DNA from: Erythrobacter litoralis
GTDB lineage: Bacteria; Pseudomonadota; Alphaproteobacteria; Sphingomonadales; Sphingomonadaceae
Assembly: GCF_001719165.1 (NCBI RefSeq)
Contig: NZ_CP017057.1
Span: 1,302,001 to 1,366,000, forward strand
DNA length: 64,000 nt
Direction: 5' to 3'
Every line of letters begins with the position of its first letter. Positions within the stretch are counted from its first letter, which is position 1. The notes below the pieces were generated by a model. That model was not told the DNA's origin. It worked only from the letters and a program-made list of their open reading frames with translations, and ran no database searches. Positions 1 to 7,965 of the stretch are shown here, piece by piece. The translations under genes were made by a program, and so were the position numbers.

Positions 1-424
1 CAAGATGCGGATGCTGAACGAGGTGGGCCTCGGCTATGTCAAGGTCGGCCAGCAGGCGACGACGCTGTCAGGGGGCGAGGCGCAGCGGGTCAAGCTCGCC
101 AAGGAACTGGCGCGGCGTTCGACCGGGCAGACGCTCTACATCCTCGACGAGCCGACGACGGGCCTGCATTTCGAGGATGTGCGCAAGCTCCTCGAAGTGC
201 TGCACCGGCTGGTGGAGCAGGGCAATTCGGTCATCGTGATCGAGCACAATCTCGACGTGATAAAGACCGCGGACTGGATCGTGGACCTCGGCCCGGAGGG
301 CGGGGTGCGCGGCGGCGAGATCGTCGCGGAGGGCACGCCGGAGGAGGTGGTGCGCGAGCCGCGGAGCTTTACCGGCCATTACCTGAAGCCGTTGTTGCGG
401 GCGAAGAGGGAGGCGGCGGAGTAG
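1..424 (+). CDS. uvrA: UvrA excinuclease subunit A, C-terminal end (5' partial)
   Basis: This is the last ~140 residues of UvrA, the damage-recognition ATPase of nucleotide excision repair; the gene enters from the left edge, so its start is outside the window. The ABC signature LSGGEAQR is followed by the Walker B stretch [12 protein letters not shown], a D-loop region and the H-switch region [10 protein letters not shown]. This is the standard second ABC ATPase half of UvrA. The tail after GHYLKPLL is short, as usual in the family. The gene ends in TAG just before a REP-like palindrome. UvrA genes are commonly SOS-controlled, but the promoter is not visible here. Confidence 0.97.
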   Translation, partial: KMRMLNEVGLGYVKVGQQATTLSGGEAQRVKLAKELARRSTGQTLYILDEPTTGLHFEDVRKLLEVLHRLVEQGNSVIVIEHNLDVIKTADWIVDLGPEGGVRGGEIVAEGTPEEVVREPRSFTGHYLKPLLRAKREAAE

Positions 425-431
425 GGTGCGC

Positions 432-467
432 CCGTCATTGCGAGCCGCGAAGCGGCGCGGCAATCCA
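432..467. repeat. REP-like imperfect palindrome
   Basis: The segment starts CGTCATTGCGAGCCGCGAAG and ends GGCAATCCA. The arms ATTGC and GCAAT flank a GC-rich core that can fold as an imperfect hairpin. From memory it resembles the dispersed CGTCATTGCGAG...GCAATCCA extragenic palindromes found in many bacterial genomes. It lies between the uvrA stop and the microsatellite. Copy number elsewhere in the genome cannot be seen here. Confidence 0.5.
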
Positions 468-505
<38 letters not shown>

Positions 506-608
506 CAGGAGGCTCTGGGCTGCCGCGTCGAGGATCACCCCCACCCCGGAACAACCCGCTCCCCCACGCGCTAACGTCATGCACAAAAAACAAGCGCAGG
601 AGCATCCC

Positions 609-1082
609 ATGACCCGCACTCGCACCAGCCTCCCCAGAACCGCCGCTTTCGCCGCCATCGGCGCGCTCGCGCTGTCGGCCTGCTCGACCTATGGCGAGGG
701 CCGTCAGGGGCTTGGCTATGGCACGCGGCTAGCCGCCAATCTCTCGGGGCCGGCCGAGGTCGGGCCGGGCGATGCCGACGGGACGGGCGTGTTCGAGGCC
801 TCGCTCGATCCGGGCGGAGAGCTTTGCTACGAACTCGACGTCGACGCCGTCGCCGCCCCCACCGGCTCGCATATCCATCGCGGCCCCGCGGGCGAGAACG
901 GGCCGGTCGCCGTTCCTCTCACCGCTCCTGCCGGCGGCGAGCCTTCGGCAGGCTGCACCGCGATCGACGGCGAACTGGCGCGCGAAATCCTCGAGGATCC
1001 GGACGGCTTCTACGTCAATGTCCACAACGAGCAGTTCCCGGGCGGCGCGGTGCGCGGGCAGATCATGGCTGCCGGGACGTAA
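609..1082 (+). CDS. CHRD-domain lipoprotein
   Basis: A 157-residue exported protein with an N-terminal hydrophobic segment and a lipobox LSAC (Cys25), so a lipid-anchored envelope protein is predicted. The rest is a CHRD (chordin-type) domain: ANLSGPAEV near residue 45, GSHIHRGPAG near residue 90 and the terminal FYVNVHNEQFPGGAVRGQI-like signature. CHRD proteins are secreted beta-rich proteins of uncertain role in bacteria. The start at 609 is chosen because AGGAG lies six bases upstream and a signal peptide follows directly. The same frame stays open upstream through the (TG)18 tract to 426, so a longer product is possible but less likely. Confidence 0.85.
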   Translation: MTRTRTSLPRTAAFAAIGALALSACSTYGEGRQGLGYGTRLAANLSGPAEVGPGDADGTGVFEASLDPGGELCYELDVDAVAAPTGSHIHRGPAGENGPVAVPLTAPAGGEPSAGCTAIDGELAREILEDPDGFYVNVHNEQFPGGAVRGQIMAAGT

Positions 1083-1166
1083 CAGGCCCGCAAGTGGCCC
1101 CGCGCCATAGCGGCGGGCTGCGCCGGCGAGGTTCCTTCATCCACGGCCGGGACGAAGCCGGGCTCC

Positions 1167-1856
1167 CTATTCGAGCAGTTCGAGCTCCACCGGGCCATGC
1201 CCGCGCTGGATAAGGCCGAGCTCCTTCGCGGCCGCGCGGCTCACGTCGATCACCCGCCCGCGCGCGAAGGGGCCGCGATCGTTGATCCGCACGGTGACGC
1301 TGCGCCCGTTGGCCGGATTGGTGACCCGCACCAGGCTGCCGAAGGGCAGGGTGCGATGCGCAGCGGTGAGCGCGTTCATGTCGAACCGCTCGCCATTCGC
1401 CGTGCGCCGACCGTGGAAACGCCGCCCGTAATACGAAGCGCTGCCGGTGCCCAGACTGCGGAAGGCGGGGGTTTCGACTTCCGGTTCAATGATGGTGAGG
1501 TCGACCGCGCTCTGCGGCACGGCAAGATCCGGGCGAGGGGCCTCGGCCAGCGGCTCAAAGGCGGCGGCAAAGGAGGCGGGGCGCGCCTCGTCCGCGCTCG
1601 CTGGGGTTGCGGCCGGTGGCATGGCATCCCCGGACGGCGCGGCGAGCGTTTCGCGAATGGCTGGATTGGCGGACTTGGCAGGGGCTGCGGCGGCGTTCGC
1701 AGTCTCACCGGTATCCTCGGCAAGGTTTTCCTGCGCCTGAACGGGCAATGCCGAAAGCCCGGCAAGTCCGATGGCAAGCGGCAGCGCGGCGGCCATGCGG
1801 AGCGTGCGGAACGCAATGCGCGGGTTGCGCGGATCGTGACGGGGGCCCTCTCCCAT
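1167..1856 (-). CDS. rlpA: RlpA-family septal ring lytic transglycosylase
   Basis: A 229-residue exported protein with an Arg-rich N-terminus, a hydrophobic signal segment ending near ALPVQA, a long Ala/Pro-rich linker (about residues 45-125) and a C-terminal double-psi beta-barrel domain. The domain begins at [20 protein letters not shown] and contains [36 protein letters not shown] and VIDVSRAAA, the hallmark RlpA motifs. RlpA cleaves or binds denuded peptidoglycan glycans at division sites. No SPOR domain follows the barrel, so this is a short form. An internal ATG at residue 21 would also give a signal peptide; the first ATG is used because the basic N-terminus fits an n-region. Confidence 0.9.
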   Translation of the reverse strand: MGEGPRHDPRNPRIAFRTLRMAAALPLAIGLAGLSALPVQAQENLAEDTGETANAAAAPAKSANPAIRETLAAPSGDAMPPAATPASADEARPASFAAAFEPLAEAPRPDLAVPQSAVDLTIIEPEVETPAFRSLGTGSASYYGRRFHGRRTANGERFDMNALTAAHRTLPFGSLVRVTNPANGRSVTVRINDRGPFARGRVIDVSRAAAKELGLIQRGHGPVELELLE

Positions 1857-2048
1857 GAGACGAAGGCCTAGCGCGGCTTGGGTGGGAGAGGCAATCGGGG
1901 CAGCCTACCCATGTCGCGCGAAAGGGGCCGTTTGCCGTATTTCCGGCCGCCTGTGCCCGCGCTGCAACGCCGCGTGGGGGCGCGCCGGGATGTTCGGCGA
2001 TCGCAGCCGGACGGGCGGTGGAAAGAGGGCGAGGGGTAGAGTGGGGTA

Positions 2049-2081
2049 AAGCAAATGGGGCCGGCATTGCTGCCGACCCCA
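2049..2081 (-). terminator. Intrinsic terminator-like hairpin, minus strand
   Basis: Read on the minus strand, TGGGGTCGGCA pairs with TGCCGGCCCCA across a GCAA loop (11 pairs, one G-U) and is followed by TTTGCTTT. The nearest upstream minus-strand gene is argG, which ends about 750 bp away, so this may end an unannotated RNA. The left arm can also pair with ACCCCACTCT at 2038-2047 as part of a perfect 10-bp inverted repeat, giving a competing fold. Confidence 0.6.
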
Positions 2082-2651
2082 CTCTCACCGGCGCGTGGAC
2101 GCTGCCTTCCTGTTCGGGTCTTCCGGCGAACCGTCATTCCCGCACTTTCCGACCAGCGCACTTGGCGCCCGATGTCTGGGCCTCCGGTGGCCTCGCCCGA
2201 AGGCGCGGCCTGCCCGAAGGCTTCCTCACCGGCGCTCGCGCCGGCATCCGGCCTGGTGGCCTTTCCGATCTGGCTCCGCAACGAACCGCAAGGGTCCTTC
2301 GCCAAGCCGACCGGCTGCTTGCCGGGCCGAGACCGTGATCCCGTGTGGCTGGCAAGGGGCGGGTGCAGTTCCAAGGCCGAAGCCTCTTTCCTGCTGCCCT
2401 TGCCGGCCGGTATCGCGGCCTTCACGCTGACGTCGCTTCGCACCATCTTCAAACAAGCCGGCTTGCATTCGGCGTGAACCTCCTGCATCCCGTCTCTCAG
2501 ACAGCGCGTGGACAGTCGCCAGCGCAGTCCTTGGTCTGGAAAACCTCGAAACTTCAAGGCCTTGCGGCCCCGACTTTTCGCGATTTCCCGTTCCGAAGAC
2601 GAGTTGAGATTGCGCCCGGACCGCCCTGTTCGCAAGCTGCGCAACCCCGAC

Positions 2652-2694
2652 TTATCCACTTTTCCCCGACTCATCTGTGGAGAAGGGTGGACAA
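2652..2694. promoter_or_regulatory. Cluster of three DnaA-box-like nonamers
   Basis: TTATCCACT (2652-2660, plus), TTCTCCACA (2676-2684, minus) and TTGTCCACC (2686-2694, minus) lie within 43 bp. The first two are each one base from TTATCCACA; the third is weaker. No AT-rich unwinding region or neighbouring replication gene is visible, so an origin is not claimed. Confidence 0.3.
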
Positions 2695-2829
2695 CTCAAC
2701 CGTTCGTCGCATTGGACATCCCTGCGCGGAAACCGATCCCAGTTCGCCCCTCGATGAGGGTAACGAACGCAAAGATGGGGTTTCCGGATCTTGCGCTTCA
2801 ACCGGTGCGATTCGCTGCGACTCGCCGCT

Positions 2830-4044
2830 TCAGCGGTCGCGCTGGGCGAGCAGCCGCAGCCGCAGCGCGTTCAGCTTGATGAAGCCTTCCGCGTCGTGCT
2901 GGTCATAGGCCCCGGCATCGTCTTCGAACGTCACATGCGCTTCGGAATAGAGCGAATGGGGCGATTTGCGCCCGACGACGCTGGCGAGGCCCTTGTAGAG
3001 CTTGAGCCGCACCGTGCCGGTGACCTTTTCCTGGGAAAGGTCGATCGCGGCCTGCAGCATCTCGCGCTCGGGGGCGAACCAGAAGCCGTTATAGATGAGC
3101 TCGGCATATTTCGGCATCAGCTCGTCCTTGAGATGGGCCGCGCCGCGATCGAGCGTGATCTGTTCGATGCCGCGATGCGCGCGGGCATAGATCTCGCCGC
3201 CGGGCGTTTCGTACATGCCGCGCGACTTCATGCCGACGAAGCGGTTTTCGACGAGGTCGAGCCGGCCGATGCCATGCCTGCGCCCGAGGTCGTTCAGGGC
3301 CGCGAGCAGGGCCGCGGGGCTCATCGACTCGCCGTTCAGCGACACGCCGTCGCCCTTCTCGAAACCGATCTCGATATATTCGGGGATGTCGGGCGCGTCC
3401 TCCGGGTGGTCGGTGCGCGAATAGACATAGTCCGGCGTCTCCTGCCACGGATCCTCGAGCACCTTGCCTTCCGAAGAGGTGTGCAGCAGGTTCGCGTCGG
3501 TCGAAAACGGGCTTTCGCCGCGCTTGTCGGTCGGAACCTTGATCTGGTGCGCTTCGGCCCAGGCGATGAGGGCGGTTCGGCTAGTGAGGTCCCATTCGCG
3601 CCAAGGGGCGATGACCTTGATACTGGGGTCGAGCGCATAGGCCGACAGTTCGAAGCGGACCTGGTCGTTACCCTTGCCGGTCGCGCCGTGCGCGATCGCG
3701 TCCGCGCCGGCTTCGTGCGCGATCTCGACAAGACGCTTGGAGATGAGCGGGCGGGCGATCGAGGTCCCGAGCAGGTAATCGCCTTCGTAGCGGGCATTGG
3801 CGCGCATCATCGGGAAGACGAAATCGCGCACGAATTCCTCGCGCAGGTCCTCGATATAGATGTGTTCGTCCGGTATCCCCATCGCGCGCGCCTTGTCGCG
3901 CGCGGGCTCGATTTCCTCGCCCTGTCCGAGATCGGCGGTGAAGGTAACCACTTCGAGCCCGCGTTCGACCGCGAGCCATTTGGCGATGACGGAAGTGTCG
4001 AGGCCGCCCGAATAGGCAAGGACGACGCGCTTGATGTCGCTCAT
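2830..4044 (-). CDS. argG: Argininosuccinate synthase
   Basis: A 404-residue cytosolic enzyme that condenses citrulline and aspartate with ATP to argininosuccinate, the penultimate step of arginine synthesis. The ATP-pyrophosphatase P-loop AYSGGLDTS is at residues 10-18; [19 protein letters not shown] and [12 protein letters not shown] motifs follow, and the length is standard. The start is set at [11 protein letters not shown] because the family begins directly before the first beta strand; an in-frame extension of 15 codons upstream has no homologous character. No partner gene of the pathway lies next to it, so it appears to be a single-gene unit. Confidence 0.97.
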   Translation of the reverse strand: MSDIKRVVLAYSGGLDTSVIAKWLAVERGLEVVTFTADLGQGEEIEPARDKARAMGIPDEHIYIEDLREEFVRDFVFPMMRANARYEGDYLLGTSIARPLISKRLVEIAHEAGADAIAHGATGKGNDQVRFELSAYALDPSIKVIAPWREWDLTSRTALIAWAEAHQIKVPTDKRGESPFSTDANLLHTSSEGKVLEDPWQETPDYVYSRTDHPEDAPDIPEYIEIGFEKGDGVSLNGESMSPAALLAALNDLGRRHGIGRLDLVENRFVGMKSRGMYETPGGEIYARAHRGIEQITLDRGAAHLKDELMPKYAELIYNGFWFAPEREMLQAAIDLSQEKVTGTVRLKLYKGLASVVGRKSPHSLYSEAHVTFEDDAGAYDQHDAEGFIKLNALRLRLLAQRDR

Positions 4045-4186
4045 GGGTTTGGTCCCGGATGCGTGGCGGGCCGGTGGGGCCGCGCACAAGGTGGAGCGCC
4101 CGTATCAAGCCGCCGCGCGATAGGCAATCGCCAGCAGGGCGCAGTCGGCGCAGGGGGGACGGCCGCTCCGGATCGCGGCGATCAAA

Positions 4187-4207
4187 TGTAACGTGTTAAA
4201 GTATCAT
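4187..4207. promoter_or_regulatory. Possible metal-regulator operator upstream of the His-rich gene
   Basis: In an otherwise GC-rich intergenic region, an AT-rich patch reads TGTAACGTGTTAAAGTATCA and contains the short dyad TAAC-GT-GTTA. It lies about 75 bp before the His-rich gene. It loosely resembles Fur/Zur-type operators of alphaproteobacteria; this is inference from composition and position only. Confidence 0.25.
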
Positions 4208-4281
4208 CGTTTTTCGCATGACAGGGGGGGGATATGCGGCTAGGGGCCAGCGCGGGATCTGAACACAAAGGAAAAGCTCCT

Positions 4282-4710
4282 ATGAAACGATCCCTCTGCC
4301 TTCTTGCCATCGCCCCCGCCACGCTCGCTTCGGGTGCCTATGCCCACGAAGTGCTCCATGCCGGACACGAAGGCCACGCCCACGGCGCCGATTGCGGCCA
4401 CGTGGCGCTCGAACATGCGGGCCATGTCGATTATCTCCATGACGGCCACCTCCACTCCGCGCATGGCGGACATTACGACGAACATGCGCTTGCGGTCTCC
4501 TCGACCAATCCGGTCGCCGAGGAACTGGCCAGCATGGTGACCACCGACGATCACATGCACGGCCATGAAGGCGAGGAACACGCCACGGTCCAGCACGGCG
4601 ATCACATCGACTACATCCACGAGGGCCGCCTGCATTTCGTGCACGGCGATCACATGGACGATCACGGCCCCGTCGCGCTGGTCGATCCGGCCCAGCTCGC
4701 CGCGCGCTGA
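4282..4710 (+). CDS. Histidine-rich exported metal-binding protein
   Basis: A 142-residue protein with a signal peptide (cleavage near GAYA/HEV) and a mature chain dominated by His, Asp and Glu. Two related blocks are visible, each running roughly HAGHVDYLHDGHLH...HYDEH and HGDHIDYIHEGRLH...HMDDH, so the protein arose by internal duplication. The single Cys sits in DCGH near residue 36. Such His-rich periplasmic proteins typically buffer or deliver Zn, Ni, Co or Cu; no enzymatic motif is present. AAAGGA upstream supports the start at 4282. No transporter gene is adjacent, so the metal cannot be inferred from context. Confidence 0.8.
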   Translation: MKRSLCLLAIAPATLASGAYAHEVLHAGHEGHAHGADCGHVALEHAGHVDYLHDGHLHSAHGGHYDEHALAVSSTNPVAEELASMVTTDDHMHGHEGEEHATVQHGDHIDYIHEGRLHFVHGDHMDDHGPVALVDPAQLAAR

Positions 4711-4734
4711 TCGCCTGCCGCGCGCCGGCGCGGC

Positions 4735-6003
4735 TCAGGCTTTCGCATCCGCCAGCAGCCGCTTCTCCTCCTGCGCGATCCAGTCGCGGGTGAGGGGAAG
4801 GGCGCGGCGGTCGCGGACATACTGGACCTGGTAATTGCACATGCCGCCATGCTCGAACACGGTCGCGGCACCGGCGAGATAGAAGGTCCACATCCGGAAG
4901 AACCGCTCGTCATGGAGCGCGATGATCGCGTCGCGATTGGCCATGCAGTTCGCATACCATTGCCGGATCGTCTTCGCGTAATGGACCCGCAGCGCCTCGA
5001 CATCGGCGGCGATCAGGCGGAATTTCTCCGACGACGCGACGGTTTCCGACAGGGCCGGGATATAGCCGCCGGGAAAGATGTACTTGCGCGTGAAGGCATC
5101 GGTCACGCCGGGCGATCCCATCCGCCCGATCGTGTGGATCAGCATCACGCCCATCGGATCGAGCAGCCGCGCGCAGCATTCGAAGAAGGTGTCGAACTGG
5201 GCCTGCCCGACATGCTCGAACATGCCGACTGAGACGATCCGGTCGAAGGTATTCCCGGATGCGGCGAAATCGCGGTAATCGACGAGCTCGATCGTCACCT
5301 GGCCTGCAACGCCCGCCTCGGCGATGCGCTTGCGCGCGAGCGAGGCCTGTTCGGATGACAGGGTGATGCCGGTGACCTCGACATCGTAATGGCGCGCAAG
5401 ATAAATCGCCATGCCGCCCCAGCCGCAGCCGATATCGAGCACTTTCTGGCCCGGTCTTATCGCCAGCTTCGCCGCGATATGGGCGAGCTTCGCTTCCTGC
5501 GCTTCTGCCAGCGTCATCTCCGGGCCGAAATGGTCGGTGTTCCAGTAGGCGCAGGAATACTGGAAATGATCGGGATCGAGCATCAGGGCGTAGAGCGGAT
5601 TGCCGATATCGTAATGATGCGCGGCATTGCGCCGCGCGCTGACGGCGGTGTTGAACTTGTCGACCGCGACCGCGGCCTTGTTGACGAGCCTCTTGGGCAG
5701 GCTAGGGCGCAGCCGGTCGCCGCCGCGTTCCCAGCGCCCGTTCATGCGCAGCAGGCCGACAAGGCCCATCACGTCGCCTTCCTCGATCACGAGCCGCCCG
5801 TCCATGAACGCCTCCGCCGCGCCGAGGCGCGGGTCGAGCACGATGTCGCGCGGTACGGCATCGTCGGTGAAGCGGATCACGATGTCGGGAAAACCTTCGG
5901 CCGAACCGCCATAGACCCGCGCTTCGCCATCGGCGAAGACGACGCCGAGACGGCCCCGCTCCACCGCGCCTGAAAGAAAACGATCGAGAAGGGTCTTGCT
6001 CAT
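4735..6003 (-). CDS. cfa: Cyclopropane-fatty-acyl-phospholipid synthase family SAM methyltransferase
   Basis: A 422-residue protein of the Cfa/CmaS family, which transfers a methylene group from S-adenosylmethionine to double bonds of membrane phospholipid acyl chains. The N-terminal ~120 residues are the lipid-binding part. The methyltransferase core shows VLDIGCGWGGMAIYLA (motif I), GITLSSEQ, LVDYRDF and SVGMFEHVGQ, and the C-terminal half contains FPGGYIP and the CNYQVQYVR region. GGGAG precedes the start. It converges with the His-rich gene with 24 bp between them, and starts about 96 bp from the divergent DUF1801 gene. Confidence 0.93.
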   Translation of the reverse strand: MSKTLLDRFLSGAVERGRLGVVFADGEARVYGGSAEGFPDIVIRFTDDAVPRDIVLDPRLGAAEAFMDGRLVIEEGDVMGLVGLLRMNGRWERGGDRLRPSLPKRLVNKAAVAVDKFNTAVSARRNAAHHYDIGNPLYALMLDPDHFQYSCAYWNTDHFGPEMTLAEAQEAKLAHIAAKLAIRPGQKVLDIGCGWGGMAIYLARHYDVEVTGITLSSEQASLARKRIAEAGVAGQVTIELVDYRDFAASGNTFDRIVSVGMFEHVGQAQFDTFFECCARLLDPMGVMLIHTIGRMGSPGVTDAFTRKYIFPGGYIPALSETVASSEKFRLIAADVEALRVHYAKTIRQWYANCMANRDAIIALHDERFFRMWTFYLAGAATVFEHGGMCNYQVQYVRDRRALPLTRDWIAQEEKRLLADAKA

Positions 6004-6099
6004 GCCTGCTCCCTGTTCGCCGGAACTTTGCCGCGGGCCCCTGGGCGCGCAAGGTGCCCCGCCTTCCGGCGTTGTCTACATTGCGCTATCCTGTCTGTC

Positions 6100-6543
6100 A
6101 TGGCCGATGCGAAAATCCAGCCCAATGCAGCCAGTGTCGAGACGTTCCTCGCCTCGGTCGAGCCTCCCGCAAGGCGCGAGGATGCGCGAGCGCTCGACGC
6201 GCTGTTCCGCCGCGTGACGGGGGCAGAGCCGGTCATGTGGGGCGATGCGATCATTGGCTACGGCGAATACGAAACCGTCTATGCCAGCGGGCGCGCCGTG
6301 CGCTGGATGCGCAGCGGCTTTTCTCCGCGCAAGGCGAAGCATTCGCTCTACCTGATGGGCGGCTATTGCGACGATCTCGCCGCGGCCGAACGCGCCCGGC
6401 TGCTCGAACGGCTCGGCAGGCATTCGAAGGGCAAGAGCTGTCTCTACATCAACAAACTGGCCGACGTGGACATGGGCGTGCTGGAGCAGCTGGTGGCGGC
6501 GGACTGGCAGGCGATGCAGCGGATCTTTCCGCCCGCAAACTAG
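6100..6543 (+). CDS. DUF1801-domain protein
   Basis: A 147-residue soluble protein of the YdhG/DUF1801 type. VETFLASVEPPARREDARAL, the GAEPVMWGDAIIGYGEY strand-turn region, RAVRWMRSGFSPRKAKHSLYL and KGKSCLYINKLADVD are characteristic. The family has a small alpha/beta fold related to iron- or ligand-binding YjbR/CyaY-like proteins; no biochemical role is established. The start at MADAKIQP is used because upstream in-frame residues look like a shadow frame. Its stop codon overlaps that of the convergent molybdoenzyme gene. Confidence 0.85.
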   Translation: MADAKIQPNAASVETFLASVEPPARREDARALDALFRRVTGAEPVMWGDAIIGYGEYETVYASGRAVRWMRSGFSPRKAKHSLYLMGGYCDDLAAAERARLLERLGRHSKGKSCLYINKLADVDMGVLEQLVAADWQAMQRIFPPAN

Positions 6544-7289
6544 ATCCCGGCATACCACTGGTAATCGGCGACGTCCTCCCAGAACCCGCCCTTGCCTTCG
6601 CCCACATCGTCGAGGCTGGCGACCGCCTCGATCCCGGTCAGATACTTGGCGTGCTTGTAGCCCAATTGCCGCTCGATCCGCATGCGCAGCGGCGCGCCGT
6701 TCTTCTCGGGCAGGTTTTCGCCGTTCAGCTGGTGGGCGATGATCGTCTGCGGATGGTAGGCATCGACCATGTCGACGCTCTCGTAATAGCGGCGGCCATA
6801 GAGCGTGTCGGCGCAGCGGAAGACGACGAAATTCGCTTCCGGACGCACGCCCGCAGCATCGAGAATGGTCGATAATTGAGGGCCGGTCCATTCGCCGATC
6901 GCGCTCCAGCCCTCGACGCAGTCGTGGCGGGTGACCTGCACGCGCTGGGGCAGGGCGCGCAGCGTTTCGATCGACAGGTTGAGCGGCCTGTCGACAAGGC
7001 CGGTCACCGCCAACCGCCAGTTGGGAAAGCCGTTCGCGAGTTCCGCGCGGTATTCGGGCGTGTCGACGGTGAGCGAGCCGTTGCCGCGAAAGCTTGGCGA
7101 CACTTGCGAACGGTCGAATTCGGGTGCGAGCCGCTGCCGCCCGGCCAGCGCGCGGTGGGCTTCGCGGTGCCAGCTTTCGGCGGTGTCGACGATCGAGCTT
7201 GCGGTCTCGCTTTCGCCCACCCGCGAACAGGCACCAACGCCCAGAGCGGCAAGGCCGGCAAGAAGATGGCGGCGTTCGAATTCAGCCAT
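6540..7289 (-). CDS. Sulfite-oxidase-fold molybdopterin enzyme, predicted Tat lipoprotein
   Basis: A 249-residue protein with the oxidoreductase molybdopterin-binding (sulfite oxidase / MsrP-like) fold. The conserved Cys ligand is in HDCVEGWSAIGEW (Cys124), and LYGRRYYESVDM, NGENLPEKNGAPLRMRIERQLGYKHAKYL-type motifs complete the cofactor pocket. The N-terminus combines a twin arginine (Arg6-Arg7) with a lipobox GVGAC (Cys21), so export folded through Tat and lipid anchoring is predicted. It lacks the C-terminal dimerisation domain of true sulfite oxidases. It is the last gene of a three-gene operon after a cytochrome b gene, the likely electron partner in the membrane. The substrate is unknown. 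Confidence 0.87.
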   Translation of the reverse strand: MAEFERRHLLAGLAALGVGACSRVGESETASSIVDTAESWHREAHRALAGRQRLAPEFDRSQVSPSFRGNGSLTVDTPEYRAELANGFPNWRLAVTGLVDRPLNLSIETLRALPQRVQVTRHDCVEGWSAIGEWTGPQLSTILDAAGVRPEANFVVFRCADTLYGRRYYESVDMVDAYHPQTIIAHQLNGENLPEKNGAPLRMRIERQLGYKHAKYLTGIEAVASLDDVGEGKGGFWEDVADYQWYAGI

Positions 7290-7965
7290 GGGCGCGGTCC
7301 TTGGGAGAGCGCGCGACGATCATCCCGCCCAGGGTCTTCACCGGCCCGGCGACGAACACCATCGCGACATGGACGATCAGGAAACCGAGCAGCGCGAAGG
7401 CGAAGATGAAATGGAAGGAGCGCGCGCTCTGCCGCCCGCCGAAGGCCTCGACCAGCCACGGCGCGGCAGGCTCGATCCCCGGGCTCATCGCGAGGCCGGT
7501 CAGCACCATCCCCGGCAGGAACACGCCGAGCACAAAGGCATAGGCGATCCGCTGGAGCGGGTTGTAGTCGGCCTTTTCCGCGCGCCGGTTCTCGCCCGTC
7601 AGATAGCCCCGGATCGTGCCCAGGACCGCCTGCGGCGTGTAGGCGCGTGGCCCTGCCGCGATGTCGCGCCGGAAATGGCCGTTGACGAGGATCACGATCC
7701 AGTAGGCGAGCAGGCCGACCGCGAACAGCCAGGCGGCCGTGTTGTGCCAGTCGCGCGCCTCGGCCAGGTCGTAGCGGAACATCGGCAGCGTCGCCCAGCC
7801 GGGAAAGCGCATGACGTGAAGCCAGGCATCCTCGGGCGCGAAGCCGTAATTGCCCCAATAGAGCCGCCGGTGCGCGTTCGAGATGGTGAGGCCCGACATG
7901 AACAGCACCACCAAAGCGGCCGCGTTGATCCAGTGCCACAGCCGGGTCGAGAGCGCGTGCCTCAT
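7282..7965 (-). CDS. Cytochrome b561-family membrane protein
   Basis: A 227-residue membrane protein with about five hydrophobic helices. Candidate haem ligands include His11 in RLWHWINAA, a His in ARDWHNTAAWLF, and His residues in SFHFIFAFALLGFLIVHVAMV, the pattern of the di-haem cytochrome b/b6 (Ni-Fe hydrogenase / formate dehydrogenase gamma / b561) family. It overlaps the downstream molybdoenzyme gene by eight bases and the upstream SDR gene by an ATGA junction, so the three are co-translated. The arrangement resembles MsrP-MsrQ pairs, but this is a soluble-domain lipoprotein with a b561 partner rather than an MsrQ-type protein. Confidence 0.88.
   Translation of the reverse strand: MRHALSTRLWHWINAAALVVLFMSGLTISNAHRRLYWGNYGFAPEDAWLHVMRFPGWATLPMFRYDLAEARDWHNTAAWLFAVGLLAYWIVILVNGHFRRDIAAGPRAYTPQAVLGTIRGYLTGENRRAEKADYNPLQRIAYAFVLGVFLPGMVLTGLAMSPGIEPAAPWLVEAFGGRQSARSFHFIFAFALLGFLIVHVAMVFVAGPVKTLGGMIVARSPKDRAHG

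Larger units (their letters stand above)
1857..2829. other. Gene-poor stretch between rlpA and argG
   Basis: About 970 bp with no convincing protein gene. Open frames occur on both strands, but none has a domain I recognise, a good ribosome binding site or a plausible composition; all are rich in R, P, S and G as in shadow frames. Visible content: a minus-strand terminator-like hairpin at 2049-2081, a wider inverted repeat around it (2038-2047 with 2076-2085), and three DnaA-box-like nonamers at 2652-2694. The minus-strand terminator suggests an untranslated RNA or a long argG 3' untranslated region. Confidence 0.6.

Noticed and set aside
1868..2674. Minus-strand frame of 268 codons in the argG-rlpA gap
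   Set aside because: Arg/Ser/Gly/Pro-rich with no recognisable domain and no ribosome binding site. The minus-strand hairpin at 2049-2081 lies inside it. Considered more likely non-coding, though transcription is not excluded.
2652..2694. Chromosomal origin of replication
   Set aside because: Only three imperfect DnaA-like boxes, no AT-rich unwinding element and no replication gene nearby. Kept only as a low-confidence site.
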